The notes beneath the pieces are model-generated. The model did no database searches. It was not told the origin of the DNA and saw only the letters and a list, made by a program, of their open reading frames with translations. This document shows positions 18,932-27,961 of a stretch of DNA of 64,000 nucleotides, piece after piece (the first letter of the stretch is position 1; every line of letters begins with the position of its first letter). The translations under genes and the position numbers were made by a program. Origin of the DNA: Prevotella veroralis DSM 19559 = JCM 6290 (GTDB lineage Bacteria > Bacteroidota > Bacteroidia > Bacteroidales > Bacteroidaceae); contig NZ_KB898328.1 in the NCBI RefSeq assembly GCF_000377625.1, forward strand, positions 1 through 64,000. Reading direction: 5' to 3'.

Positions 18932-19837
18932 ATGAATAAATACTTTATATATAGCTTATTGCTGGCAATGGCAGGCATGACCTTCACTGCTTGTAGTGAG
19001 GATAAGCTGGACAGCACCAGTGTTATTCAGCCTGATGAAACTGGCAATAGCGAGTTTGACAAGTGGTTGGATGCCAATTTCGTAGCACCTTATAACATTG
19101 AGTTCCTCTATCGTTACAAAGATAACGAGACTGATATGAACTATTTCAACATACCTGCAAAGGTGGAAGATGCAGTCAAATTGGCACATATCGTGAAGTA
19201 TTCTTGCTTGGAGGCATACGATCAGGTGGCAGGCGTGAACTTCACTCGTGCTTACTTTCCAAAGATGTTCTATGCTGTTGGAGACTTCGAGTATAAGAGC
19301 AATGGAACGATGATCTTAGGTACTGCTGAGGGTGGAAAGAAAATCTTTTTGGCGGGTACTAACCATTTAGATGAGTTCTTGACGAGTCGAGAAGAGCTCA
19401 ACACGTATTACTTGAAGACGATTCATCATGAGTTTACGCACATCATGAATCAGACAAAGGACTATCCTGCAAACTTCAAACTCATTACGGGTGATGGATA
19501 CGTGTCCGATGCTTGGAGTCAAGCTCCGTATGGAGGAAAGCCTTATTACCTAAAGCATGGATTCATCTCAGCCTATGCGCAGCATTCACATGTGGAGGAC
19601 TTCGCAGAGATGTTATCTATCTATATCACCAATCCAAAGACCCAATGGGATGCGTGGATGACGGAGGCTGGAACCGACGGAGCTAAGCTCATCCAACAGA
19701 AACTGGACATTGTTCGGTCGTACATGAAGACCCAATGGAAGATAGACCTTGATAAGTTGCGTGATACAGTGCTCCAACGTGAGGATGATATAGTGGCTGG
19801 CAGAGTGAATCTGACCGACCTTACCGTTAATCATTAA
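18932..19837 (+). CDS. Putative zinc metallopeptidase-like lipoprotein (Peptidase_Mx1 type)
   Basis: A lipoprotein signal ends TFTAC (Cys near residue 21). The gluzincin motif is intact as HEFTH at residues 166-170, preceded by another His. A conserved VEDFAEMLS at about 221-229 could supply the third zinc ligand. This is the putative zinc-binding metallopeptidase family usually found in SusCD loci with DUF4302 proteins. At the cell surface it would trim or bind peptides for the SusCD transporter. No peptidase activity is proven for this protein. The paralogue at 35369 has lost the motif, which gives a useful contrast. Confidence 0.85.
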   Translation: MNKYFIYSLLLAMAGMTFTACSEDKLDSTSVIQPDETGNSEFDKWLDANFVAPYNIEFLYRYKDNETDMNYFNIPAKVEDAVKLAHIVKYSCLEAYDQVAGVNFTRAYFPKMFYAVGDFEYKSNGTMILGTAEGGKKIFLAGTNHLDEFLTSREELNTYYLKTIHHEFTHIMNQTKDYPANFKLITGDGYVSDAWSQAPYGGKPYYLKHGFISAYAQHSHVEDFAEMLSIYITNPKTQWDAWMTEAGTDGAKLIQQKLDIVRSYMKTQWKIDLDKLRDTVLQREDDIVAGRVNLTDLTVNH

Positions 19838-19851
19838 TAGTTTTGAAGATT

Positions 19852-21372
19852 ATGAAGATCAATAAGTTATTAGCATATTTATTGCTCCTTCTTCCGGTAC
19901 TGATGCTTCAGTCGTGCCTGAAAGACCAGGAGGATGTGTTCCCTGATTCGTCATCTGCACGCATGCAGAAATATCTTGATAAAGCGAGAGAGGTGCTGGC
20001 AAGCTCCGAGAAAGGCTGGGTGATGGACGTATATCCCGATAAGACCCAGAAGTATGGAGGCTTTGCTTTCACGATGAAGTTTGATACTGAAAAGGTTACT
20101 GTAGGTAGTGAGTTGGCTAAAAATCCCTCTGATGTAATCACATCTTTATATAAGACCACATCAGATAACGGTCCTGTACTCACGTTCGACTCATATAATA
20201 AGTTGATGCACCTCCTTGCTACACCTTCTTCTGATCATACTACGGCTTTCGGTGGAGACTTTGAATTTGTCATTGATAGCATTGCCAGCGACTTAGTAGT
20301 GGTACACGGAAAGCGTAACCAGAATGTGATGTACTTCCGTAAGTTGACCGATAAGAGCATGACGGAGTATCTTACGAGCGTTAAAAAGATTAAATCTACC
20401 TTAAAGATGACCGAAGGAAAGGGCAAAGTCGGTGATAAAAAGGTCGTGATAAAGTTCTCTGGTCACAGATTAAACTTGTCCGTTGGTGGTGAAGTCGTAG
20501 CCAGTAAGGTAGCTTACACACTTACTGATAAGGGCATCCGGTTCTATAATCCATTGGATATTAATGGTGTGAAAGTAACCGAAATGACCTTTGATGCAGA
20601 GGCAAACACGCTTACTGCAAAGGAAGATGCCAATATCGTGCTACACGGATTCATCTCTAAACTGATCAAGAACGACGATGCCTTCGAGAAAGAACTCTAT
20701 GTTGGCGATGACATCCAGTCGGTTTCTACCTCTGAAGGTTCCGAATGGCTGACGGTTACGCAGACCTCTACTGGTATCAAGGTAACGGCTCCTGCCAATA
20801 CTTCTGGGCACATCCAAAAGGCTGTCATCAAGGTGAAAACCTCTGATGGAGAGTCTACCATCACTGTTACACAGGCTGACTTTGATAAAGACGTAGCGGG
20901 TAATTACACCCTATACTTCAATGACTTCTATGATGTCGCACAAACTACTCCAGCGACAATAAGCCGTGAGACAGATGGAAAGATACTCATGAAGTGGACG
21001 ACCAATGGTGTACCTGTTACCATAGAGTTGACTTGGGATGCTGAGAAACTTACCCTAAACATGGAAAGCGGACAGCTTATTGGAAAGGCTTTGATGTCTA
21101 GTGGTGATACATGGTACTTCTACAACATCTTCTTCTATGCAGGTAATGAATGGTCAGGTTACACTGGTAAGTTCACTTGTAGCTTCCCATTGAGTTATGC
21201 TAAGAATGCTTCTAACACTTACGAAACCTCAGGTTCTCTCACAGGAAAATCTTCCTCGGGTGGTTCTGTAGAGGCTCTTTGGATGAGCACATTCAAAGGT
21301 GAGGGTAGGAGTAGTGCTAATTACCTTGGCAGCTATGAATCGTTTAAGAAGTTGAAGATAGTTAAGAACTAA
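19852..21372 (+). CDS. DUF4302 lipoprotein with BACON-like domain
   Basis: I chose ATG 19852 (MKINKLLAYLL) over an upstream in-frame TTG. The signal ends LQSC (Cys near residue 22). Residues about 30-230 are DUF4302: MQKYLDKAREVLASSEKGWV and KYGGFAFTMKFD. About 275-345 look like a BACON/Ig-like domain (EGSEWLTVTQ, AVIKVKTSDGESTITVTQ), and a C-terminal beta-rich segment follows. The 506-residue protein is longer than the locus B homologue at 36349. It is probably a surface accessory lipoprotein of the SusCD complex and has no known enzymatic role. Confidence 0.82.
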   Translation: MKINKLLAYLLLLLPVLMLQSCLKDQEDVFPDSSSARMQKYLDKAREVLASSEKGWVMDVYPDKTQKYGGFAFTMKFDTEKVTVGSELAKNPSDVITSLYKTTSDNGPVLTFDSYNKLMHLLATPSSDHTTAFGGDFEFVIDSIASDLVVVHGKRNQNVMYFRKLTDKSMTEYLTSVKKIKSTLKMTEGKGKVGDKKVVIKFSGHRLNLSVGGEVVASKVAYTLTDKGIRFYNPLDINGVKVTEMTFDAEANTLTAKEDANIVLHGFISKLIKNDDAFEKELYVGDDIQSVSTSEGSEWLTVTQTSTGIKVTAPANTSGHIQKAVIKVKTSDGESTITVTQADFDKDVAGNYTLYFNDFYDVAQTTPATISRETDGKILMKWTTNGVPVTIELTWDAEKLTLNMESGQLIGKALMSSGDTWYFYNIFFYAGNEWSGYTGKFTCSFPLSYAKNASNTYETSGSLTGKSSSGGSVEALWMSTFKGEGRSSANYLGSYESFKKLKIVKN

Positions 21373-21396
21373 GTAATAGTACACATTTAACATTCT

Positions 21397-21451
21397 CGGA
21401 GTAGCCTTGCTGTGGGTGCAAAGTATTACACTTCGCAGTGAGGTTACCCCG
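21397..21451 (+). ncRNA. Long intra-operon hairpin between DUF4302 and BACON genes
   Basis: Arms 21397-21414 and 21434-21451 pair over about 18 positions, with one mismatch and four G-U pairs. The outer arms are CGGAGTAGCCT and AGGTTACCCCG, and the inner arms CTGTG and CGCAG. No U-tract follows, so it is not an intrinsic terminator. It may be an mRNA processing or stability element. Its function is unknown. Confidence 0.5.
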
Positions 21452-21473
21452 ACTTTATAATGACAAACAGACG

Positions 21474-22598
21474 ATGAAGAATCTATATTCTATGCTTATG
21501 CTGCTTATCACCACGTTTGTTATGGTTGGTTGCAGCGATGATACAGAGAATCCCTATGTAATGGAATCTCAAGTGCAGGTGCTGAAAGCAAATGTTCTCT
21601 TCGGTGCTAAAGGTGGTGAGGGGAGCGTAGAAGTATCAGCTCCAGGGGCTATTACAGCTACACTGAATAGTTCATGGGCGGTTGCAACGGTTGAAGGAAA
21701 GACCGTGAAAGTGGTTGCACAGCCTAATGAAAATGCTAATGGGCGTTCTACCAGACTTACTATTAAGAGTGGTAAGGATTCTACGCAGCTCACAGTTCAG
21801 CAGACTGGGTTAGTCTTCTCATTGCAGACTGATCCTTCCATTGTGGTTGGTGACCAAGCAGGGGAGAAGCAATACAGTCTCGAACATTCAAATACTCTCA
21901 ATATATCTACGACTGCTGATTGGCTTACTGCAAGTTATGATGATGACAAATTCACGGTGAAATATACGCAAAACACCACTGGGCGTGTTCGTACAGCTAA
22001 AGTTAATTACAGTAGTGGCAATGTTAGTAATTCCATCGTAGTGACCCAAGGCACGTTAGCAGACGTCATTGACAAGTCATATCTATTGGTAGGTACTTTC
22101 GAAGCTAATGGTCAGCAACGTGGTATAGAGTTCCCTGCAAACTTTGTGCAAGAGTCTGGTAAGCTATTCCTGCATATTAGCAGCACTAGTGCAGGTTTCG
22201 ATTGGAAGATTCCTGTGACGTTTGAAGAGGCAAACCTAAAGCTCTCTTTAAAGTCTGCGAACAATGTTGGTACCTTTACAGGAGATATTAAAGGCGATGG
22301 AACAAGTATGACTGCGAATGTGTTCCTATTGATGTATAGCACAAAGGGAGGTGGAAAGTCAATCGTAAGTGATGATAGCGGAATCTTCTCTGGTAGCTTC
22401 TTTGCTGCAAAAACAGGTGAGATGAATTGTAATCTTGATGGTAATGAAGCAAATGGCTACCGCCTTGATTCGTTCCTCTTTGCCGCTGCTACGGGTGCAA
22501 CTTTCAGTGCCGATACATTTGTCGGAAGCCTTTTGTCGATGAAAGATCCATTCTTACGTGAGGTCATGCCAGCATCTACGAGCGCAAAAGCTAAATAG
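21474..22598 (+). CDS. BACON-domain lipoprotein
   Basis: The start is set at 21474 (MKNLYSMLMLLI), which gives a proper lipoprotein signal ending MVGC (Cys near residue 20). The extra 12 codons upstream are not signal-like and overlap the intergenic hairpin region. Two BACON-type Ig-like domains are visible at about 38-115 (NSSWAVATVEGKTVKVVAQ, LTVQQTG) and about 130-200 (TADWLTASYDDDKFTVKY, IVVTQG). A beta-rich C-terminal domain of unknown family follows. It is probably a surface-exposed binding accessory of locus A. Confidence 0.78.
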   Translation: MKNLYSMLMLLITTFVMVGCSDDTENPYVMESQVQVLKANVLFGAKGGEGSVEVSAPGAITATLNSSWAVATVEGKTVKVVAQPNENANGRSTRLTIKSGKDSTQLTVQQTGLVFSLQTDPSIVVGDQAGEKQYSLEHSNTLNISTTADWLTASYDDDKFTVKYTQNTTGRVRTAKVNYSSGNVSNSIVVTQGTLADVIDKSYLLVGTFEANGQQRGIEFPANFVQESGKLFLHISSTSAGFDWKIPVTFEEANLKLSLKSANNVGTFTGDIKGDGTSMTANVFLLMYSTKGGGKSIVSDDSGIFSGSFFAAKTGEMNCNLDGNEANGYRLDSFLFAAATGATFSADTFVGSLLSMKDPFLREVMPASTSAKAK

Positions 22599-22610
22599 GA
22601 TTAGCCTATT

Positions 22611-22719
22611 AAGGAGTTAAGAACTATACCTGAATACAAGTTTTTGAGAAGTGTGGTTAGCACTAACTTCTCTTCGTAAAAAATCCTTTCTTGTTATGAG
22701 GTATAGGTCTTAACCCCTT
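22611..22719 (+). ncRNA. 109-nt imperfect hairpin between BACON and LRR genes
   Basis: Arms 22611-22631 and 22699-22719 pair at 19 of 21 positions (CTATACCT opposite AGGTATAG is perfect). Inside, ACAAG pairs with CTTGT, and a second hairpin is formed by GAGAAGT / ACTTCTC. It lies wholly between the stop codon at 22598 and the ATG at 22762. No terminal U-tract follows. It resembles a structured RNA or processing site. Its role is unknown. Confidence 0.6.
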
Positions 22720-22761
22720 GTATCTCATCCTACATTATTAATACTAATACGTCAACTTATT

Positions 22762-24144
22762 ATGAAAAAGAGTCTAACATGTGTAGTTTTTGCTACATTG
22801 CTTACCTTCTTACTCGCTGCATGTAGTGATAAGGAAGATACTGTTCAGCCGTTAAAATTGCAACTGAATCCAAGTGAACTCACACTTACAGTTGGTGAAA
22901 AAGCAACGGTTACAATTACAGGTGTCCCCCAAGATGCAGATGTCTTGTGGATGACTGATGCTGAAAATATTACTTCCCCTGTCAATCGAATGCATGATAA
23001 GACAGATGTCCAAGCTATTGGTGTAGGTAAGGCAAATGTTATAGCTGTCGTAAAAACTAATGGTCAGCGTCTCGAACTGAAGTGCCCTGTTACTGTTAAG
23101 CAGAATCCTAATAAGCAACCCATTACTTTTGAGGATTCTAACTTAAAACGTCAACTCCTTGCCTTACAGCCTTCTATTGATAAAGATGGTGATGGAGAAA
23201 TAACGCCGGAAGAGGCAAAGGCAGTGACAGATATTGATTTCCACTTTGATAATAAGAGTGATGCTACACCAGAGAAACTTATCAAGAGTCTTGTAGGATT
23301 GGAACAGTTCTCTAATTTAAAAACACTGAATCTGAAGAATCAAGGCATTACCAGCACTACTGCCATTGAGAAGTTAGCTAACTTAGAAGTACTGAATTTA
23401 TGTGGAGATAATATCACAAAGCTGGATGTCTCATCGATGAATAATCTTAAAGACCTGCGTCTTTATGATACACAATTGACGGCTCTTGATCTTTCCAAGA
23501 ATGTAAATTTGGAGCAACTCTACATTCAGCGGACAGGCATAAGTAGCCTTGATATTAGTCAACTAAAGAAGTTGAAGCTTCTTTTGGCTAATGGGGCAGC
23601 CCTTACGGAACTCACGGCAATAGACTTGCCAGCCCTTGAGCAGATTCAAGTCACTAAGAATAACATTAGGAAGATGACCATCCGTAACCTTCCAGCACTA
23701 CAACAGTTGCATGCAAATAGCAATGTTTTGAAAGAGATTACACTTGAGAATCTACCATTGTTGCAGCGTCTTAACCTCTATGATAATGCTCTTGAGTCGC
23801 TTACACTGAACCTTCCTAAGTTGATGTTCCTCTTTGTTTATGACAATCAACTTAAGCAGCTTGATACATCGCACTTGCCAATGCTCTTCCAGATAAGCGT
23901 GTCTAACAATCCAATTAAGAAACTCGACTTATCTTCTAATCCTATTGTTCGCAACATAGAAGCCGAGAATATGCCTGCAATGACAGAGCTAAATCTAAAG
24001 AACAATGGCGACTTTGACGAGGATTATGAGTATCTCATTATAGATGGGAACACCTCTTTAAAGACGATATATGTGGATGCTGGGAGTGAAGCAACAGCCG
24101 TAAAACGACTTGTCGGATCGAAGCCAATCAATGTAATTGAATAA
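22762..24144 (+). CDS. Leucine-rich-repeat lipoprotein with Ig-like and EF-hand-like segments
   Basis: The signal ends LAAC (Cys near residue 21). Residues about 30-115 resemble a bacterial Ig-like (Big2) domain (LNPSELTLTVGEKATVTI). A calcium-loop-like DKDGDGEITPEEA lies near 140-152. From about 175 to 445 there are LRRs of 20-23 residues (LKTLNLKNQGI, LEVLNLCGDNI, LKDLRLYDTQL, and so on). It is the last gene of locus A. Such LRR lipoproteins are usually surface-exposed and may bind host proteins. The ligand here is unknown. Locus B also ends with an LRR protein, though of the BspA type. Confidence 0.85.
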   Translation: MKKSLTCVVFATLLTFLLAACSDKEDTVQPLKLQLNPSELTLTVGEKATVTITGVPQDADVLWMTDAENITSPVNRMHDKTDVQAIGVGKANVIAVVKTNGQRLELKCPVTVKQNPNKQPITFEDSNLKRQLLALQPSIDKDGDGEITPEEAKAVTDIDFHFDNKSDATPEKLIKSLVGLEQFSNLKTLNLKNQGITSTTAIEKLANLEVLNLCGDNITKLDVSSMNNLKDLRLYDTQLTALDLSKNVNLEQLYIQRTGISSLDISQLKKLKLLLANGAALTELTAIDLPALEQIQVTKNNIRKMTIRNLPALQQLHANSNVLKEITLENLPLLQRLNLYDNALESLTLNLPKLMFLFVYDNQLKQLDTSHLPMLFQISVSNNPIKKLDLSSNPIVRNIEAENMPAMTELNLKNNGDFDEDYEYLIIDGNTSLKTIYVDAGSEATAVKRLVGSKPINVIE

Positions 24145-24169
24145 CAGACTGGTGTAGTGGAGTTGGTAG

Positions 24170-24205
24170 GATAGGGATGATCAGAGGTGAGTTCTGATTC
24201 CTATC
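24170..24205 (+). ncRNA. Two-step hairpin downstream of the LRR gene
   Basis: GATAGG (24170) pairs with CCTATC (24200), and the inner ATCAGA pairs with TCTGAT around a GGTGAGT loop. It precedes the intrinsic terminator at 24273 and lies in the 3' untranslated region of the locus A transcript. Confidence 0.45.
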
Positions 24206-24272
24206 AATGATGAGGCTGCACACAAAGTAGTATTTTGATAGTTGAGATAGTAAATCTTAATGGTATTAAGTG

Positions 24273-24313
24273 AGCCTTGCGGACAGTGATGTTAGCAAGG
24301 CTTTTTGTTTTTG
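24273..24313 (+). terminator. Intrinsic terminator of locus A
   Basis: AGCCTTGC at 24273-24280 and GCAAGGCT at 24295-24302 form a perfect 8-bp stem with a 14-nt loop, followed by TTTTGTTTTTG. It ends the operon from 13856. Confidence 0.82.
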
Positions 24314-24439
24314 TCAATAGTATAATGCAGTATTATCTACCTGCATTTGTATAAGATTGAAAGGTGTGGAATAGGCGACGATACGATTGTTTTGCATACG
24401 AAAGGGCGATTGGTCGGATGTAACGAAGCGGTAAAAGCC

Positions 24440-25010
24440 CCCTCTATTCCCATCTGAAAAGAGGGGAAAGAAGCCTCACCCCCAGCCCCCTCTCCGAATG
24501 TTAAAACTTCTCCCCACCCCTCCCAAGGAGGGGAGTGTCTAACGGGAGTCGGTTAGGAAAAGACATCCTTAATACAAAGAGGGCGTTTCTTCGATGTGAA
24601 GAGACGCCCTTTTCATTACAAGGAAACGCCCTTTTCAATTGAAAGAAGGCGTTCCTTTATTTAAAGAACATGCCAACCTGTAGGGACAGACGCCCTCGTC
24701 TGTCCGCCAAATCACAGCAAATAAAAAGCCTCCCTAAGCCTCTCCAAGGAGGGAATGTTGCCTAACAGGATGCCATATAAGGGTAAATGAGCGGACAGAC
24801 GAGGGCGTCTGTCCCTACATTGTGGTGCTCTATTCCACAGAACAAACAACTTGTTAACTTGTCAACTCTCAACTCGTCAACTCTACCTAATCACAATTTT
24901 GAATTATGAACTTTGAATTTTGAATTAAAGAGAAGTCTCTCCTAACTTGCTCCCGTTAGGCAACATCCCCTCCTTCGGAGGGGCTTGGGGAGGCTTTTGG
25001 GAGGCTGGGC
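24440..25010 (+). repeat. Repeat cluster R3 (P-H-T-A form)
   Basis: P-like CTCACCCCCAGCCCCC at about 24476 is followed by the H module at about 24577-24660, a REPIN at 24680-24818 and the A module at about 24830-24925 (TTGTTAACTTGTCAACTC and TTTGAATTATGAAC). After A, a partial inverted copy of the REPIN interior (GTTAGGCAACATCCCCTCC and onward) runs to the stop of the convergent zinc-ribbon gene. Confidence 0.88.
24680..24818. repeat. REPIN-like inverted pair of GTAG palindromes
   Basis: It has the same perfect 9-bp palindromes and GTAG/CTAC ends as the copy at 13231, with the same type-1 interior in the same orientation relative to the P-H-T-A order. Confidence 0.88.
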
Positions 25011-25016
25011 GAAGTG

Positions 25017-26360
25017 TTAATTCCAGTTGATTTGCGTAATCCTACCGCCCTTCACCACCGCTGAAATCATGTATTTACGATTGGAAGTACCGCCTTGACG
25101 CTCAATGCTAAGCGTTGCAGGCACTTTAATCTTCAGTGGGGCATCATCGTCATTGCTGTCTTTTGTCACTTCAGCAGGCGACCCGAGCCGCCAATTCACC
25201 GTCTTCACATCAGCCTGATAGAGCTTATTGTGCATATAAGACTGTATGTCCTTTGCCGTAGCACCACCCGCTCCGAGGAAGTTCAGTTGGCTGGCTACAG
25301 CCCCAGAGATCTTCTCGTTGCTCTTACTATTTATCCCTTGCAACAGCTGGCGAACTGCATTAACAGCATTAGACTTATCCGCATCAGCCACAGTATGCTT
25401 CATCAACTTCTTCAACATGGCATCGGCTTCTGTGGCATGTGCCCCATCCTTGTGCATAGCAAGGTAACCGGCGTAGGCATCCTCATCGTTCTTTTTCACC
25501 GTCATAGCCCAGTCTATCTCGTCAATCTTCGTGAGTAACTGCTGCTTATGAGGAGAGTCTGGATGTTTAGAGAGATACTCCTGCATTGCTTCCTTCGTGT
25601 TGCTTGACAGAACCTTAGCCCAGTCATTGTCCGCATGTTGCAATGCCTTGATCTGTAAAGCCACACTGTCGCGGTGCGCCTTAGGTGCATCTGGGTATTG
25701 CTTAAGGTAATTCTGCATAACAGTAGGCTCACCGCTTGCCATGACCTGGGTGTATTCTTCCTGTTCATCGTTCGCCATATTGTCCTTAACTCCTTGGTTA
25801 TAAAGGAATAACAAGACGGCTGCTGTAATAACAGCAATCAGTAGCGACACAGCCAGTGAAGCGTGGTTATGCTTCTTCTCCTGCTGTTCCTCCTCATCGT
25901 CCGAAGCCTCTTTTTCCAGTCTTTCAGCTGCATCTATCACCGCTGCCTCTTTATCATTCTCCACGATAAAGTCAGCATCTACAACGTTATCATCCTCCTC
26001 ATCGTTCGTTGCCGTCGGCTCTTCCCCTGGCAAACCAGCATGAATGGGCTCGTCAATAGGCTTTCCCACGATCTCATCCTCAACCTCCTCGGGAGCCTCC
26101 TCTTCGGTAATCTGCTCTACAGCAGAAACCTCTTTCGCTCCTTGTGGATTCTCCTTTGCATCCTGTTCAGCCGTTGTCTCCGCTTTAGGAACGTTCGTTT
26201 CAGTGTGATGACAATTAGGACATGAAGGCTCTTCTATAAGGTATAGCTCCCCACAATGGCTGCACTTGATGATATGCCCAGCTATTTCTACACCACAGCT
26301 GGGGCACACTGGAGCTTTATCACTCACCTGATGACCACATTCAGGACATTTAATTATCAT
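25017..26360 (-). CDS. Zinc-ribbon membrane protein with TPR-like exterior
   Basis: Residues 1-55 hold tandem zinc ribbons (CPEC, CPSC, CSHC, CPNC). A very acidic, low-complexity region follows at about 60-165, then one membrane segment (SLAVSLLIAVITAAVLLFLY, about 168-188). The C-terminal part contains repeated helical units with the pattern YLxxxPDxPH (YLKQYPDAPKAH, YLSKHPDSPHKQ, YLAMHKDGAHA), and ends in a beta-rich domain. The topology is probably cytoplasmic ribbons, one pass, and the rest periplasmic. I recognise the general architecture from Bacteroidales hypotheticals, not a function. It is 62 bp downstream of the GH25 gene and probably co-transcribed. The stop sits directly beside repeat cluster R3. 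Confidence 0.75.
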   Translation of the reverse strand: MIIKCPECGHQVSDKAPVCPSCGVEIAGHIIKCSHCGELYLIEEPSCPNCHHTETNVPKAETTAEQDAKENPQGAKEVSAVEQITEEEAPEEVEDEIVGKPIDEPIHAGLPGEEPTATNDEEDDNVVDADFIVENDKEAAVIDAAERLEKEASDDEEEQQEKKHNHASLAVSLLIAVITAAVLLFLYNQGVKDNMANDEQEEYTQVMASGEPTVMQNYLKQYPDAPKAHRDSVALQIKALQHADNDWAKVLSSNTKEAMQEYLSKHPDSPHKQQLLTKIDEIDWAMTVKKNDEDAYAGYLAMHKDGAHATEADAMLKKLMKHTVADADKSNAVNAVRQLLQGINSKSNEKISGAVASQLNFLGAGGATAKDIQSYMHNKLYQADVKTVNWRLGSPAEVTKDSNDDDAPLKIKVPATLSIERQGGTSNRKYMISAVVKGGRITQINWN

Positions 26361-26422
26361 GGATCTAACGTATTATTCAATTATTGCAAATAATTTCTTC
26401 TTCTCCTCCCAACGCGCTTCTG

Positions 26423-27130
26423 CTATCTTCGTCGGCGGTATCTAAGTTCGCGCATACTATGTTTTCCGAGCAAACGGCTCTTGTCAACGTACCCGTTCAC
26501 ACCATTGATTCGACCCTTACCAGTGTACTGCCAGGCAAGAATATCATGTCCGTCGGACAGTTCAGGCTCCTTGTTATTGTATTGCGCAATGAATAGCTTG
26601 TATCCATCCAACGCCCCCACGAGGTACCGATTATAGAAGTTTGTATAGGTGTAAACCAATGGTCTCACCCCATACTCCTTAGTCATTAGCACCAAGAACG
26701 TCTGTAAGCTGTCACGCAAAGCCTGCGTACTTAGACCGCCAGTAGTCTCTATGTCAACCATAGGAATTAGGTCTTGATCCTGCGGGCGACACTGAGTTCG
26801 GAAATTGCGAAGCTGCTCTATCTGTGAAACCGATGGTCGATAGAAGTGGTAAGAGCCCACATTCATACCGTAACGTTGCGCTGCCTCAATATTATCCAAG
26901 TATCGTTGATCGATTCTACCGCTGCCTTCGGTGGCTTTCAGATATACGTAATTGAGTTTGTGATTGCTGTTTGCTGCCACCGTCTCCCACCACACGTCAC
27001 CTTGATAATGGCTCATGTCAAGTCCATGAATATGGCTACATGTATCCTCACATTGTATGGTGTATTGTGCTCGTAAGCCCGTGAAAGAACATAAACAGAC
27101 TATAATTGATAGTAAATATTTCATTTTCAT
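26423..27130 (-). CDS. GH25-family lysozyme-like hydrolase
   Basis: This is a predicted secreted N-acetylmuramidase that would cut peptidoglycan. A signal peptide ends LRAQ (about residue 21). The GH25 signatures are present: HGLDMSHYQGDV near residues 35-46, the strand YVYLKATEGSG near 62, GSYHFYRP near 92, and the catalytic MVDIETTGG near 125. At 235 residues it is a single catalytic domain without binding modules. A TATCTTTG -7 motif on the minus strand (27136-27143) ends only 5 bases before the first ATG, implying a leaderless or nearly leaderless mRNA. A second ATG two codons in is an alternative start. Confidence 0.88.
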   Translation of the reverse strand: MKMKYLLSIIVCLCSFTGLRAQYTIQCEDTCSHIHGLDMSHYQGDVWWETVAANSNHKLNYVYLKATEGSGRIDQRYLDNIEAAQRYGMNVGSYHFYRPSVSQIEQLRNFRTQCRPQDQDLIPMVDIETTGGLSTQALRDSLQTFLVLMTKEYGVRPLVYTYTNFYNRYLVGALDGYKLFIAQYNNKEPELSDGHDILAWQYTGKGRINGVNGYVDKSRLLGKHSMRELRYRRRR

Positions 27131-27135
27131 AGATG

Positions 27136-27143
27136 CAAAGATA
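27136..27143 (-). promoter_or_regulatory. -7 promoter element of the GH25 gene
   Basis: The minus-strand TATCTTTG is a perfect match to TAnnTTTG and lies 5 bases before the start codon. No convincing -33 element is visible. Confidence 0.5.
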
Positions 27144-27213
27144 GTGTTTTATGTTGACATAGAGCCTGTGTCGTAATAGATTTAAGGGCTTAGAAACGTA
27201 ATTTAACGTTGTT

Positions 27214-27300
27214 TTTTAGACAAAAAGTACATAACAGACAGAGGATTAGCAACATCGTTTTAGACAGGAAGTACATGATGAACAGAAGTCGATGGAACAC
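27214..27300 (+). repeat. Two-copy imperfect direct repeat, 44-bp period
   Basis: TTTTAGACA at 27214 recurs at 27258. Each is followed by AAGTACAT and an ACAGA within the next 20 bases. The copies diverge towards their ends. The surrounding 27150-27300 stretch otherwise shows no gene. Confidence 0.5.
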
Positions 27301-27815
27301 ATTTTTAACACGGAATACACGGATGGCACGAAGCCGCAAGGCGACACAGAGTTCCTAAAGGAACATGGGAATCCACAGAAGCTGACGCCCTTGTGCAATT
27401 CAAAATTCAAAGTTCAAAATTCAAAATTATGATTAGGTAGAGTGGACGAGTGGACTGGTTGACAAGTAAACAAGTTATTTGTTCTGTGGAATAGAGCACC
27501 ACAAAGTAGGGACAGACGCCCTCGTCTGTCCGCATAAAGCGGGGAAGTTGGTTACGAATCTGGCGTGCTCTGGCGGACAGACGAGGGCGTCTGTCCCTAC
27601 AGGTTGACATTATCTTTAATTAAAGAAACGCCCCCTTTCAATCGACGAGGGCGTTTCCTTGCAATGAAAAGGGCGTCTCTTCACATCGAAGAAACGCCCC
27701 CTTTGTTTGTAAATAATACTATCTACTCCCCTCTCCATTCGGAGAGGGGGCGGGGGTGAGGCTGTAGTTGGGGCGGGAGTGAGGCTTCATCTTTCCCCTT
27801 GGGGGAGGCTGGAGG
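27298..27815 (-). repeat. Repeat cluster R4 (A'-T'-H'-P', reverse orientation)
   Basis: It starts with a stretch shared with R8 (ACACGGATGGCACGAAGCCG). Then come the A module in reverse (27396-27500), a REPIN (27506-27600), the H module at about 27618-27700 and the P palindrome at about 27727-27750, followed by GGGGGTGAGGC. It lies between divergent genes, upstream of the locus B promoter. Confidence 0.87.
27506..27600. repeat. REPIN-like inverted pair with a distinct interior
   Basis: The GTAG and CTAC ends and the 9-bp palindromes match the other copies, but the short interior (GGGGAAGTTGGTTACGAATC and onward) is unlike type 1 or the type seen at 43002 and 56940. Confidence 0.87.
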
Positions 27816-27939
27816 ATCTATTCGGGACAATGTCTCCCATCAAACAAACCACTTATTTATTTGTCAACTCGTTAACTCATTAACCTGAAAAGAACATTTG
27901 TTTACTTATTAATTAGTAATCTTATCAACCTGAGAAATA

Positions 27940-27954
27940 TCTAAAATACTTAGA
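27940..27954. promoter_or_regulatory. Small palindrome next to the locus B promoter
   Basis: TCTAA-N5-TTAGA lies 8 bases upstream of the -33-like ATTG. Its position suits an operator, but no known box is matched with confidence. Confidence 0.25.
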
Positions 27955-27961
27955 AATAGGT

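Noticed and set aside
24273..24313. Part of the repeat family rather than a terminator
   Set aside because: The stem AGCCTTGC/GCAAGGCT is unrelated to the P, H, T or A modules and is followed directly by a T-tract, so an intrinsic terminator is the simpler reading.
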